Source: Paraglaciecola polaris LMG 21857
GTDB taxonomy: Bacteria; Pseudomonadota; Gammaproteobacteria; Enterobacterales; Alteromonadaceae
Assembly (NCBI RefSeq): GCF_000315055.1
Contig: NZ_BAER01000095.1
Location: 1 to 56,126, forward strand
Length of the DNA stretch: 56,126 nucleotides
Direction: 5' to 3'
Part shown: positions 28,066 through 37,620 of the stretch, one piece after another
Layout: every line of letters starts with the position of its first letter
How positions within the stretch are numbered: the first letter of the stretch is position 1
Notes under the pieces: generated by a model
What the model saw: only the letters and a program-made list of their open reading frames with translations
What the model was told of the DNA's origin: nothing
Database searches by the model: none
Position numbers and translations under genes: made by a program

Positions 28066-29223
28066 ATGACGATTAAAACGATACCAATTATCAGTTTTAA
28101 CTCTCTGACAGTATTAGCATTGCTTGCCACTAGCACTTTACTTACCGGTTGCGGCGCAGATGCCACCAGCACTGAGCCGGAAAAAGAACTGGTGATTGCC
28201 GTCCCAGTCGAAGCGGCGAGTCTGCATATAGGTGAAATATCATCAAACTACACCACCACTGCCGTGCTAGAAGCCAAGGAAGAAGCTTTTGTTGTGGCCC
28301 GAGCCTCTGGCATTATCGAGCATATATATGTTGAAGAAGGCGATTACGTTAAAAAAGGTCAAGTACTTGCACAGCTTGAACCTGAGCGTTATCGCTTAAA
28401 TTTAGCCCGCGCAAAAGCTGATTTAATCGGTATTCAAAAAGAATTGGCAAAAATAGACAAAGTCTATAACCAGAAACTGGTCAGCGATGACACCTACGAT
28501 AAAATCAGCGCTCAATATGCCTCATCACAAGCCACACTTTCCTTAGCCGAGTTAGATTTAAAAGAAGCGACCATAGTTGCCCCTATATCAGGCTATATCG
28601 CTACGCGAAACGCTAAAGTAGGTAACCTGACCGAGTCGTTTCAGCGTGCACAGATGTTTCACATAGTGGAGCAAAATGAATTGCATGGCGTGGTCTACTT
28701 ACCAGAAAAAGAGCTGTCTCGGGTACATAAAGGCCAAGCCGCCAAATTAACCTTAAGCGCCTTAAACGACAATCAAGTTAGCGCGTTTGTGGAGCGAATA
28801 AGTCCCGTGATTGATGCCAGTACCGGCACATTTAAAGTTACGCTGCGAGTACCCAACGATGCTCATTTACTTAAAGCCGGTATGTTTGCCCATGTAAGCT
28901 TGAATTACGACACCCACCAGCGTGCCACTCTAATGCCGCGCAGAGCCATGCTTAGCATCGATAACAACATCAGTGTTTTTGTGGTCAATAACGGAGTGGC
29001 TCACAAACAACATATTACGGTTGGCTACCAAGAAGGTGACTACGTTGAAGTGTTATCAGGCCTAAGCGGCGATGAACAAGTGGTGATCACAGGTCATCAA
29101 AATCTGAAAGACAGTGCTCCAGTTGAAATTGTCAATCAAGCCCAAGAATCGGGTCCAGTAGAAATCGAAGCGATCAGCGAGCCAATTATAGCTGCCGATC
29201 CTAATGACCACCACACTAGCTAA
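28066..29223 (+). CDS. RND efflux periplasmic adaptor lipoprotein (first operon)
   Basis: 385 residues from the ATG at 28066, which has AGGGGA before it; the frame extends upstream to a TTG at 27898 without family similarity. The lipobox LLTGCGAD predicts a lipid anchor in the inner membrane. The membrane-fusion protein order is a lipoyl half (ARASGIIEHIYVEEGDYVKKGQVLAQLEPE), helical hairpin, second lipoyl half (ATIVAPISGYIATRNAKVGNL) and beta-barrel. It would link the two RND permeases that follow to a TolC-type channel encoded elsewhere. The next gene starts 15 bases on. Confidence 0.92.
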   Translation: MTIKTIPIISFNSLTVLALLATSTLLTGCGADATSTEPEKELVIAVPVEAASLHIGEISSNYTTTAVLEAKEEAFVVARASGIIEHIYVEEGDYVKKGQVLAQLEPERYRLNLARAKADLIGIQKELAKIDKVYNQKLVSDDTYDKISAQYASSQATLSLAELDLKEATIVAPISGYIATRNAKVGNLTESFQRAQMFHIVEQNELHGVVYLPEKELSRVHKGQAAKLTLSALNDNQVSAFVERISPVIDASTGTFKVTLRVPNDAHLLKAGMFAHVSLNYDTHQRATLMPRRAMLSIDNNISVFVVNNGVAHKQHITVGYQEGDYVEVLSGLSGDEQVVITGHQNLKDSAPVEIVNQAQESGPVEIEAISEPIIAADPNDHHTS

Positions 29224-29238
29224 GTAAGGACACCTAGC

Positions 29239-32200
29239 ATGAATATTGTTGATATCGCAGTAAAACGTCCTGTCGCGGTGTGGATGTTCACCTTCGCAGT
29301 GGTGTTATTTGGTCTGGTGTCGCTATCACGTCTGGCCATCAACCTGTTACCTGATTTGTCATACCCTACCCTGACTATTCGCACCGAGTACTCCGGTGCC
29401 GCACCAGGAGAAATCGAACAACTGGTATCAAAACCGGTTGAAGAGACTATTGGTGTGGTGAAAGGCGTGCGTAAAGTTACCTCATCTTCAACCTCAGGTC
29501 AGTCAGATGTGCTGTTGGAGTTTGAATGGGGAACAGACATGGATATGGCCAGTTTGGAAGTCAGGGAAAAACTCGATATCTTAACCTTGCCATTAGATGT
29601 GAAAAAGCCGGTATTATTGCGCTTCAACCCCAGTTTAGAGCCTGTCATGCGTCTGGGTTTTGGTATCACGTCGACGGTAGACAAGGATACGCTGGATATC
29701 GCAGGTATGAAACGTTTACGGGAATACGCCGAACAACAAATTAAACGTAAACTGGAGTCCGTGAGCGGGGTCGCCTCAATTAAAATTGGCGGCGGTCTTG
29801 AAAGCGAAATTCAGGTGTTGGTCGATCAGCAAAAAGCCAGTCAATTAGCGATTTCAATGAGCGACATCATCAAACGTTTGAAAGAAGAGAACGTCAATGC
29901 TGCTGGTGGACGAGTAGAAGATGGCTCCCAAGCTTACACTGTACGTACCCTAAACCAGTTCACTAGCCTACAAGACATGCAAAACGTGTTTGTGGCCCGT
30001 CGTGACAATAAAAATATTCGCTTAGGGGACATCGCGCAAATTCAAGACGCCTACAAGGAACGGGATTCAATTACCCGTTTCGATGGCCTAGAAGGGGTTG
30101 AGATTGCTATTTATAAAGAAGGGGATGCCAATACCGTTCAAGTCGCACAAAACATCAACACTGAATTAGCTGCGCTTAAAAGTGCCCTACCGGATAATTA
30201 CAAAATTCAGCTGACCTATGACCAGTCAGTTTTTATCGCCAATGCAATTGATGACGTAAAATCCGCAGGCATGATTGGTGGTTTACTGGCGATGTTGGTG
30301 TTGTATCTTTTTTTACGCAACATCTGGCCGACGCTGATCATATCTATTTCGATTCCAGTTTCCATCATTGCCACATTCAATCTAATGTACGGCAATGGTA
30401 TTAGCCTTAACATTATGAGTTTGGGGGGGATTGCCCTCGCCATAGGTTTACTGGTGGATAACGCCATCGTGGTACTAGAGAATATTGAGCGCCACAAACA
30501 AAGTGAGAAAGATATTCAACTCGCTGCGGCTAAAGGCACTAAGCAGGTCTCCATGGCGATAATTGCTTCGACGTTAACCACGATGGCGGTATTTTTTCCC
30601 TTAGTGTTTGTGGAGGGCATCGCTGGCCAACTATTTGCAGATCAGGCGTTAACCGTGACCTTCGCTTTGGGTGCCTCACTGATTGTGGCATTAACTATTA
30701 TTCCTATGCTCGCTGCGCGGGAACGAAGCCCAGCTGAAATAACACCTGAACGTAGCGCTCCCCTTGCAAACATTGACAACCCTTTTGAGGCTGAGCAGCT
30801 GGACACCACTGCAAAGAATATCAAGCATCAATCAGGGCCAATTAAGCGCACGCTGAACATACTTAGCCTGCCATTCATCTGGTTAGGGCGAGGTGTATTC
30901 TATTACCTCCCATTGGCAATTTGCACCTGGGTGATTGTGATTTTCAGAGCACTCGCTCGCGTATTACAGATCATATTCAAACCACTACTGTGGGTATTTG
31001 AGCGCAGTTTCAATTTTATTGCGACCCACTATGTAAAAGCACTCACCAGGGCGATGCGCGTACCCGCATTATTGTTAATGCTAATAGTGGCGATATCTGC
31101 CGGGGCATTATTATTAGTACCCCGTTTAGGTATGGAGCTGATACCTAGCATGTCCCAAGGTGAGTTTTTTGTAGAGATCAGGTTACCCAACGGCACGCCG
31201 TTAAATAAAACCGATGAGACCTTAATGGGCTTAGCCGAATTTACCGGGCAACAAGCAGCCGTTGAACGGACCTACTCCCTAGCGGGCACGGGCAGTTTAA
31301 TGAACGCTTCCGCCAGCCAAGGAGGCGAGAATTGGGGTAAACTCAACGTCGTTATGCAACACGGTGTGACGACTGAACAGATTAGTCAGGTACAAACCGC
31401 CATGCGCTCGTTTCTAAGTACCCAAGCTGGGGTGAGCGCCCAATTTGGCCAACCTGAACTGTTCAGCTTCGCGGCACCGATTTCAATTGATATTATTGGT
31501 TATGACTTAGCCAGTTTAGGCCGTTATAGCTCCGCGTTAGTCGACGCTCTTGAGCAAGACGTGCGTTTTAGCGATGTAAAAAGCTCACTGCTAAGAGGAA
31601 CACCTGAACTTAAAATTACCTTTGACCACGCTAAACTTGCTCAGTTAGGCTTAAATGCCCCCCAAGTGTCTACGTTAATCAACGCCAAAGTCGGTGGTGA
31701 AGTCGCCAGCCAGTTCAATCTCGACGATCGTAAAATCGATATTCTCGTGCGTAGCTTAGACGCACAGCGCGACTCAATTGAAGACATAGGACAAATCATT
31801 GTTAATCCTGGGGCTAGCCGAGCCGTAGCATTGAACGCCGTCGCCCAGTTAAGTATGTCCATTGGCCCGAGTGAAATCACGCGCATAGGCCAGCAGCGTG
31901 TGGCGGTGATATCAGCCAATCTCGCTTATGGCGATCTCGCGCAGGCGGTTGAAGCCGCGAATCAACATATTCACGCGTTGGCGCTACCGCTTTCCATGCA
32001 GGCAAGGGTAGCGGGTCAAAGTGAAGAAATGAAAACAAGCTTTTCATCGTTAAAATTTGCCTTAGCGTTGGCTATATTTCTGGTTTATTTGGTCATGGCT
32101 TCTCAGTTTGAGTCTCTGCTGCATCCACTGCTTATTCTATTAACAGTACCGCTGGCTTGTGCTGGCTCGATATACGGCCTTTTTATCACCCAAACCAACA

Positions 32201-32601
32201 TCAGCGTGGTGGTATTTATCGGGCTCATCATGCTCGCTGGTATTGTGGTAAATAACGCCATTGTGTTAATTGATCGAATTAACCAATTACGCACTGATGG
32301 CGCCAAAAAGTATCAAGCCATTATTGAGGCGGCGCAAAGCCGTCTACGACCTATCTTAATGACGACGCTGACCACCTCGTTAGGGTTATTGCCGATGGCG
32401 TTAGGTCTAGGTGAAGGCGCTGAAATGCGGGTGCCCATGGCTGTGACCGTTATATTTGGGTTGCTATTTGCCACCCTACTGACCTTATTTTTTATCCCCT
32501 GTTTATATGTGCTGTTTGACCGTAAACAAGACCAGCAAATGCGTGCCACGCCATTAAGCAACGCAGTGCAGCCAGCAGACAAGGAGCTGGGCTATGAATA
32601 A
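29239..32601 (+). CDS. RND efflux permease 1 with an extra hydrophobic insert
   Basis: 1120 residues, about 70-80 longer than usual. The amino end MNIVDIAVKRPVAVWMFTFAVVLFG and motifs of the HAE1 group are clear. TM4 reads GLLVDNAIVV with D407 but N408 instead of the second aspartate of AcrB, and TM10 has GIVVNNAIVLIDRIN without the AcrB lysine. Between the two halves (about 495-600) an insert carries a charged linker and then extra hydrophobic stretches (LPLAICTWVIVIFRA, LQIIFKPLLWVF). Its last bases overlap the start of the second permease by eight, so translation is coupled. Confidence 0.92.
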   Translation: MNIVDIAVKRPVAVWMFTFAVVLFGLVSLSRLAINLLPDLSYPTLTIRTEYSGAAPGEIEQLVSKPVEETIGVVKGVRKVTSSSTSGQSDVLLEFEWGTDMDMASLEVREKLDILTLPLDVKKPVLLRFNPSLEPVMRLGFGITSTVDKDTLDIAGMKRLREYAEQQIKRKLESVSGVASIKIGGGLESEIQVLVDQQKASQLAISMSDIIKRLKEENVNAAGGRVEDGSQAYTVRTLNQFTSLQDMQNVFVARRDNKNIRLGDIAQIQDAYKERDSITRFDGLEGVEIAIYKEGDANTVQVAQNINTELAALKSALPDNYKIQLTYDQSVFIANAIDDVKSAGMIGGLLAMLVLYLFLRNIWPTLIISISIPVSIIATFNLMYGNGISLNIMSLGGIALAIGLLVDNAIVVLENIERHKQSEKDIQLAAAKGTKQVSMAIIASTLTTMAVFFPLVFVEGIAGQLFADQALTVTFALGASLIVALTIIPMLAARERSPAEITPERSAPLANIDNPFEAEQLDTTAKNIKHQSGPIKRTLNILSLPFIWLGRGVFYYLPLAICTWVIVIFRALARVLQIIFKPLLWVFERSFNFIATHYVKALTRAMRVPALLLMLIVAISAGALLLVPRLGMELIPSMSQGEFFVEIRLPNGTPLNKTDETLMGLAEFTGQQAAVERTYSLAGTGSLMNASASQGGENWGKLNVVMQHGVTTEQISQVQTAMRSFLSTQAGVSAQFGQPELFSFAAPISIDIIGYDLASLGRYSSALVDALEQDVRFSDVKSSLLRGTPELKITFDHAKLAQLGLNAPQVSTLINAKVGGEVASQFNLDDRKIDILVRSLDAQRDSIEDIGQIIVNPGASRAVALNAVAQLSMSIGPSEITRIGQQRVAVISANLAYGDLAQAVEAANQHIHALALPLSMQARVAGQSEEMKTSFSSLKFALALAIFLVYLVMASQFESLLHPLLILLTVPLACAGSIYGLFITQTNISVVVFIGLIMLAGIVVNNAIVLIDRINQLRTDGAKKYQAIIEAAQSRLRPILMTTLTTSLGLLPMALGLGEGAEMRVPMAVTVIFGLLFATLLTLFFIPCLYVLFDRKQDQQMRATPLSNAVQPADKELGYE

Positions 32602-35600
32602 CAAGCATACGGATAAACAAGATGATAAAACCAAAACCAGCAACACGATAAGTTCTGAGCAAAGTCAATTCAGTGCTGGCGGTGCAAAGCTGGCCGCCTT
32701 TGCCATGCGGCGTCCAGTGACCATAGGTATGTTGTTTTTTTCAATGCTGCTTTTTGGCATCCTTGCCTCTCAGTTGCTGCCCCTGGAAAAATTCCCGAGC
32801 ATAGATATACCTGAAATTGCCATTCGCATTCCCTACGAAAATGCCACCCCAGCGGAAATTGAAAAAATGATCACCCGCCCAGTGGAAGAGGTATTAGCCA
32901 CTATGTCAGGGATCAAGCGCTTACGCTCAAAGTCCACCGAAGATGCTGCAGAAATTCAGTTGCAGTTCGCTTGGGATGAGAATCTCAAAGCCAAAGGTAT
33001 CGAAGCCAGGGAAAAAATAGACGCTATCCGCAACGATCTGCCCACAGATGTTGAGCGCATCTTGGTATATCAATTCAACACCAGTGACTTGCCAATATTC
33101 CAGTTGCGTGTATCCAGTGACCGTGACCTATCCGACGCATATGATTTACTCGAACGTAACTTAAAAATGCCTATCGAGCGAGTACCAGGGGTATCCAAGG
33201 TTGAGTTGTATGGCGTTCTAAAAAAGCAAATCGCCATACGTATTGATACGCAAAAGCAGGCCAGCTTGGGGATCAGCAACAGCGAATTACTCAGCGCGTT
33301 ACGTCAGGCAAATTTTGCCATGACCGCTGGATCCTTTTACGATTTAGGAAAAAAAATAACGATTAATCCCCAAGGTGAATTCAGCCAAATTGAAGATATT
33401 GAAGCCCTGTTGCTTAAAAAAGGTGTGCAGTTAAGTGATATTGCCAGCATTGGTTACGAAAGCCCAAAACGCATAGAGGGACGTCATCTAGACCGCACCT
33501 ATGCAGTCGGCTTCAACATTTTTAGGGAATCAAACAGCAATTTGGTCGCCGTATCGGATGCCGTCATGAAGGTCATTAATCAAGCCGATGACAGCCCCAC
33601 ATTTGCAGGCATCACATTGTTCGTGATGGATGACGAAGCCAGTAGCGTCACCGAATCACTGTCAGACTTGCTCAATGCCGGTATGTTAGGCGCATTACTT
33701 TCTGTATGTGTGTTGTATGTATTTCTGCGTAATATCACCACCACTTTGATTGTGGTGCTCTCCGTGCCTTTTTCTATCTGTATTACATTAGGCTGCATGT
33801 ATTTTATGGGCTACACCATTAATATTTTATCCATGATGGGGCTTATGCTAGCGGTGGGTATGCTGGTCGATAACGCAGTGGTGGTCACTGAAAGCATTCA
33901 ACAGGAGCGAAATCACTATCACAGTGCAGTCGAAGCGACCAAAGCCGGTGTCGGTAAAGTCAGTTTGGCTGTGATTGCCGGCACCACCACCACAGCCATC
34001 GTATTTTTACCGAACATTATCGGCGTTAAAGTCAACCTGACGATATTTCTTGAGCATGTGGCCATTGCCATTTGTATTTCATTGTTTGCTTCCTTGCTTA
34101 TCGCCCAAACATTGATCCCCTTACTCGCCAGTAAAGTTGCCCATCCCCCAAAGCCTAAAAATCAACCGCAAGCCTCTCACGGACGGCTTGCCAACGTGTA
34201 CCGTAAAACCTTAATTTGGTCGCTGTCCCATCGCGGATTAACCTGCCTTGTCGCCCTTTTAATCTTAATTAGTACCGCCATTCCTATGCAGTTTGTTAGC
34301 GGAGACGATGATGACGATAACAATAATCGCCTGTGGTTAAATTATGACATTCAAGGGAACTACAGCCTTGCAGAAGTCGAAAAATCAGTAGATAAAATGG
34401 AAGCCTATTTGTACGCCAATCAAGACGCATTTCATGTAGAACAGGTGTATACCTATTACACTGCAGGTGAAGCCACTTCAGCCCTCACATTGCGTGATGA
34501 CTTACCGGTCGCCAAAAGTGAACTCAAAGCGCGCATTATGAAAGATATGCCTTCATTTGCCCGAGCTCGCCCTACATTTAAATGGGAAGAAGGTAACGGC
34601 GGCGGCCTACAACTCACACTATTAGGGGAATCATCTGAATCATTAAGTCGTGTGGCCCAGCGTGTATTACCTGCCATCGAAAAAATCGAGGGGCTTACCG
34701 ATGTGGGTATCGACGGTAATAATCAGAAATTCGAATTGCAAATCACCGTAGATCGCAATAAAGCCTTTCGTTACGGCCTATCCGCCAATGATGTGGCACG
34801 CACCATCGCCAGCGGTTTACGGGGTACCAATTTACGTACCTTCAGAGACAACGAAAGCGGTGAAATTGGTGTGCGTATGTTATTTGACGAAGCGCTGCAA
34901 GAATCTATTTCTGAGCTTAAGAACCTGACCATTACACGTATTGGCCAACAAACCGTTACTCTGGATATGCTAAGCAGCACAAAAATTGTTCCGCGTTTAG
35001 CAGAAATACGCCGTAGCTATCGCCAAACGTCTTTAACCATAGGCGCCAATATGCGTGATGATGTGACGTTACAGCAAGCCAAAGAGCGTATCGAAAATGT
35101 CATGCAATATCTTACTCTTCCAGATGGATACAGCTGGACATTCGATGGCAGTATCGACCGTCAGAATCAGAACGAAGCCGTTATGCAGACCAACATGTTG
35201 TTAGCTATTTGCATGATTTACATCGTTATGGCGGCCTTGTTTGAATCGCTACTGTTGCCTACCGCGGTCATTACGTCGCTACTATTTTCTCTTACGGGGG
35301 TGTTTTGGGCACTGTTCGTTACAGCAACCCCCATGTCGGTAATGAGTATGATTGGCATGCTAATTTTGATGGGAATAGTGGTCAACAATGGCATTGTGCT
35401 GGTGGACCGGATCAATCAATTAATCAACCAAGACATCGCTTTAAATAACGCCGTCATTGAAGCCTGCTTGACCCGAGTCAAACCCATTTTAATGACAGTA
35501 GCCACCACCATAGTCGGGTTAATTCCGCTGGCGCTAGGTGACTCATCAATAGGCGGAGATGGACCCGCCTATTCGCCTATGGCGATTGCCATTATCGGCG

Positions 35601-35734
35601 GTTTGGCATTTTCTACTGTGACGAGCTTGGTGCTGGTGCCACTTGCTTACGTTTTATTACTGCGACTACGCTGCAAAGCTTCAGCGTTAATGGGGTTATC
35701 TAAGCAATGGGCCAATAAAATCATTCAAGCTTAG
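32594..35734 (+). CDS. RND efflux permease 2
   Basis: 1046 residues. It begins with an unusual hydrophilic cytoplasmic tail of about 35 residues before RRPVTIGMLFFSMLLFG. TM4 has GMLVDNAVVV (D426, N427) and TM10 GIVVNNGIVLVDRIN, again without the AcrB DD pair and lysine. After TM7 there is an acidic run GDDDDDNNN. Tandem different RND permeases behind one adaptor are known from MdtABC, where they form a heterotrimer; the same is likely here. The substrate is unknown. A strong terminator follows. Confidence 0.92.
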   Translation: MNNKHTDKQDDKTKTSNTISSEQSQFSAGGAKLAAFAMRRPVTIGMLFFSMLLFGILASQLLPLEKFPSIDIPEIAIRIPYENATPAEIEKMITRPVEEVLATMSGIKRLRSKSTEDAAEIQLQFAWDENLKAKGIEAREKIDAIRNDLPTDVERILVYQFNTSDLPIFQLRVSSDRDLSDAYDLLERNLKMPIERVPGVSKVELYGVLKKQIAIRIDTQKQASLGISNSELLSALRQANFAMTAGSFYDLGKKITINPQGEFSQIEDIEALLLKKGVQLSDIASIGYESPKRIEGRHLDRTYAVGFNIFRESNSNLVAVSDAVMKVINQADDSPTFAGITLFVMDDEASSVTESLSDLLNAGMLGALLSVCVLYVFLRNITTTLIVVLSVPFSICITLGCMYFMGYTINILSMMGLMLAVGMLVDNAVVVTESIQQERNHYHSAVEATKAGVGKVSLAVIAGTTTTAIVFLPNIIGVKVNLTIFLEHVAIAICISLFASLLIAQTLIPLLASKVAHPPKPKNQPQASHGRLANVYRKTLIWSLSHRGLTCLVALLILISTAIPMQFVSGDDDDDNNNRLWLNYDIQGNYSLAEVEKSVDKMEAYLYANQDAFHVEQVYTYYTAGEATSALTLRDDLPVAKSELKARIMKDMPSFARARPTFKWEEGNGGGLQLTLLGESSESLSRVAQRVLPAIEKIEGLTDVGIDGNNQKFELQITVDRNKAFRYGLSANDVARTIASGLRGTNLRTFRDNESGEIGVRMLFDEALQESISELKNLTITRIGQQTVTLDMLSSTKIVPRLAEIRRSYRQTSLTIGANMRDDVTLQQAKERIENVMQYLTLPDGYSWTFDGSIDRQNQNEAVMQTNMLLAICMIYIVMAALFESLLLPTAVITSLLFSLTGVFWALFVTATPMSVMSMIGMLILMGIVVNNGIVLVDRINQLINQDIALNNAVIEACLTRVKPILMTVATTIVGLIPLALGDSSIGGDGPAYSPMAIAIIGGLAFSTVTSLVLVPLAYVLLLRLRCKASALMGLSKQWANKIIQA

Positions 35735-35777
35735 TCCCACAAATTAGCGTTTTATCTGGCGGTTTGCTCTCCGGTAT

Positions 35778-35822
35778 AGCCCTTGAATTGATAGAGAAAA
35801 ATTGTGCATTCAAGGGCTTTTC
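35778..35822 (+). terminator. Terminator of the first RND operon
   Basis: AGCCCTTGAAT and ATTCAAGGGCT (11 perfect pairs, 19-base loop) followed by TTTTC, just after the second permease. Confidence 0.8.
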
Positions 35823-35858
35823 GTTTAGGCTATCAAAAATTTTATCTACTGAGCCATT

Positions 35859-36875
35859 ATGATCACTCATCAGCCAAATCCTCATTATATTGCCGACACT
35901 GGCCGCTACGAAAATATGCCGTATAAACGCTGTGGCAACAGCGGCATTAGATTACCTAGATTATCCTTGGGATTGTGGCAGAATTTTGGTGAAGTGGACG
36001 CCTTTAGCAATGCTCAATCCATGGTGCACAGGGCATTTGATCTCGGGATCAATCATTTTGATTTGGCCAACAACTATGGCCCTCCGTACGGTTCAGCTGA
36101 ATCCACGTTTGGCAAATTAATGCAAAAGAGTTTAGCCCCCTACCGGGACGAGTTATTGATTTCCAGTAAAGCTGGGTACGACATGTGGCCGGGTCCCCAT
36201 GGTATTGGGGGTTCGCGTAAATACCTCATTTCCAGTTGCGATCAAAGTTTAAAGCGCACTGGATTGGACTATTTCGATGTCTTTTATTCCCATTGCTTTG
36301 ACCCAGACACGCCATTAGAAGAGACCATGCAAGCGCTAGATTATATTGTGCGTTCTGGCCGGGCTTTATATGTAGGTGTGTCAAATTACAGCGCCGAGCA
36401 AACCAAGCAAGCCATTACTATTTTACGTGACTTAGGCAGCCCCTTGTTGGTTCATCAACCTCGCTACAACATGTTCGACCGCTGGATTGAAGACGGCCTG
36501 ACACAAGTGTTGGAAGATAATGGCGTGGGCTCAGTGGTATTTTCACCTTTGGCACAAGGATTTTTAACTAACAAATACCTCACTGGCATCCCTGACGGGT
36601 CTCGGGCGGCACGAAGCGAACAAATACACTTACAAGCTGACCAAATTACGCAAGACAAAATAGCCAAAGTACAACGCTTGAGTCTCATCGCCGAGGATCG
36701 TGGACAGAGCTTAGCCCAACTCGCTTTAGCCTGGGTATTGCAACCTACATCAGTCACCTCAGCGATTATTGGTGCCAGTAAGGTTAGTCAAATTGAGGAT
36801 TGTGTTGCGGCGTTGGATAATCTGCAATTTAGTGCCGAACAGTTAGCGCAAATCGATCAAATTTTGGTGGCCTAA
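35859..36875 (+). CDS. gpr: Aldo/keto reductase, L-glyceraldehyde 3-phosphate reductase type
   Basis: 338 residues, very similar in order and motifs to E. coli YghZ/Gpr, an NADPH-dependent reductase of L-glyceraldehyde 3-phosphate and methylglyoxal. It has the catalytic set D68 (FDLANNYGPPYGSAE), Y73, K104 (SSKAGYDMWPGPHGIGGSRKYL) and H145 (FYSHCFDPDTP). The carboxy part has ALYVGVSNYSAEQ and FSPLAQGFLTNKYL. The start at 35859 keeps the short amino extension found in E. coli. Its stop overlaps the next start (TAATG). Confidence 0.93.
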   Translation: MITHQPNPHYIADTGRYENMPYKRCGNSGIRLPRLSLGLWQNFGEVDAFSNAQSMVHRAFDLGINHFDLANNYGPPYGSAESTFGKLMQKSLAPYRDELLISSKAGYDMWPGPHGIGGSRKYLISSCDQSLKRTGLDYFDVFYSHCFDPDTPLEETMQALDYIVRSGRALYVGVSNYSAEQTKQAITILRDLGSPLLVHQPRYNMFDRWIEDGLTQVLEDNGVGSVVFSPLAQGFLTNKYLTGIPDGSRAARSEQIHLQADQITQDKIAKVQRLSLIAEDRGQSLAQLALAWVLQPTSVTSAIIGASKVSQIEDCVAALDNLQFSAEQLAQIDQILVA

Positions 36876-37414
36876 TGAACGCACCATCTGAACACAAAAA
36901 TACCACTATGGGCAATGTAGCCCTGTGTATTATTAATCCCAAGAGCCCACAGAATATGGGCAGTATTTTACGTGCAGCGGGTTGTTACGCTGCCGATATC
37001 ATTCATTACACTGGTGAACGCTACGCAAGAGCGAGAGCGTTTAACACAGATACTAAAAATGTGGGTTTAAATATACCCGTGGAGCATATCGACACGCCTT
37101 GTGCTGAGAAACACATGGCGATGGTAGCAGTAGAGCTAGTAGAAGGCGCAACGCCCCTTCCGCATTTTGCCCATCCCGAGCATGCCTACTACATTTTTGG
37201 TCCCGAAGACGGTTCAATTGAGCAGGCTATATTGGATAAATGCCAACACGTTGTGTACGTACCAACCACAGGCTGCATGAACCTCGCGGCAACCGTCAAC
37301 GTCGTACTTTACGACCGCCTAGCAAAGTCTTCTCAAACACAATATGGCGACCAGATTATTGTGGCAAGTAGAGATACGAACAATCGTACAAAGGTCGCAC
37401 AAAGCAGCCAATAG
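36875..37414 (+). CDS. SpoU/TrmH-family RNA methyltransferase
   Basis: 179 residues of the SPOUT class, using S-adenosylmethionine for 2'-O-methylation of RNA. Motif 1 is INPKSPQNMGSILRAA, motif 2 IFGPEDGSIEQ and motif 3 MNLAATVNVVLYDRL, which make the knot. It is short, with no extra RNA-binding domain, like TrmL, but I would not assign a target base. Translationally coupled to the reductase upstream (TAATG), which looks like operon packing rather than function. Confidence 0.85.
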   Translation: MNAPSEHKNTTMGNVALCIINPKSPQNMGSILRAAGCYAADIIHYTGERYARARAFNTDTKNVGLNIPVEHIDTPCAEKHMAMVAVELVEGATPLPHFAHPEHAYYIFGPEDGSIEQAILDKCQHVVYVPTTGCMNLAATVNVVLYDRLAKSSQTQYGDQIIVASRDTNNRTKVAQSSQ

Positions 37415-37620
37415 GGGCTCATTGTATAAAGTGAACGAGTCCTAGCCGGTAAAAATAACTAAAGACAGCACAAGAAATAGCATTAAGTGGGTGAAATAAC
37501 ACATTTGCATAACATTTAACCCAACGACACTCAGCAACCTAAATTTAAGGCATGCGGCGGTTACGCGTAGCTTTTTTGGGGTTTACTCTAGGTCACATAC
37601 AAACAGATTAGGAATAACAC

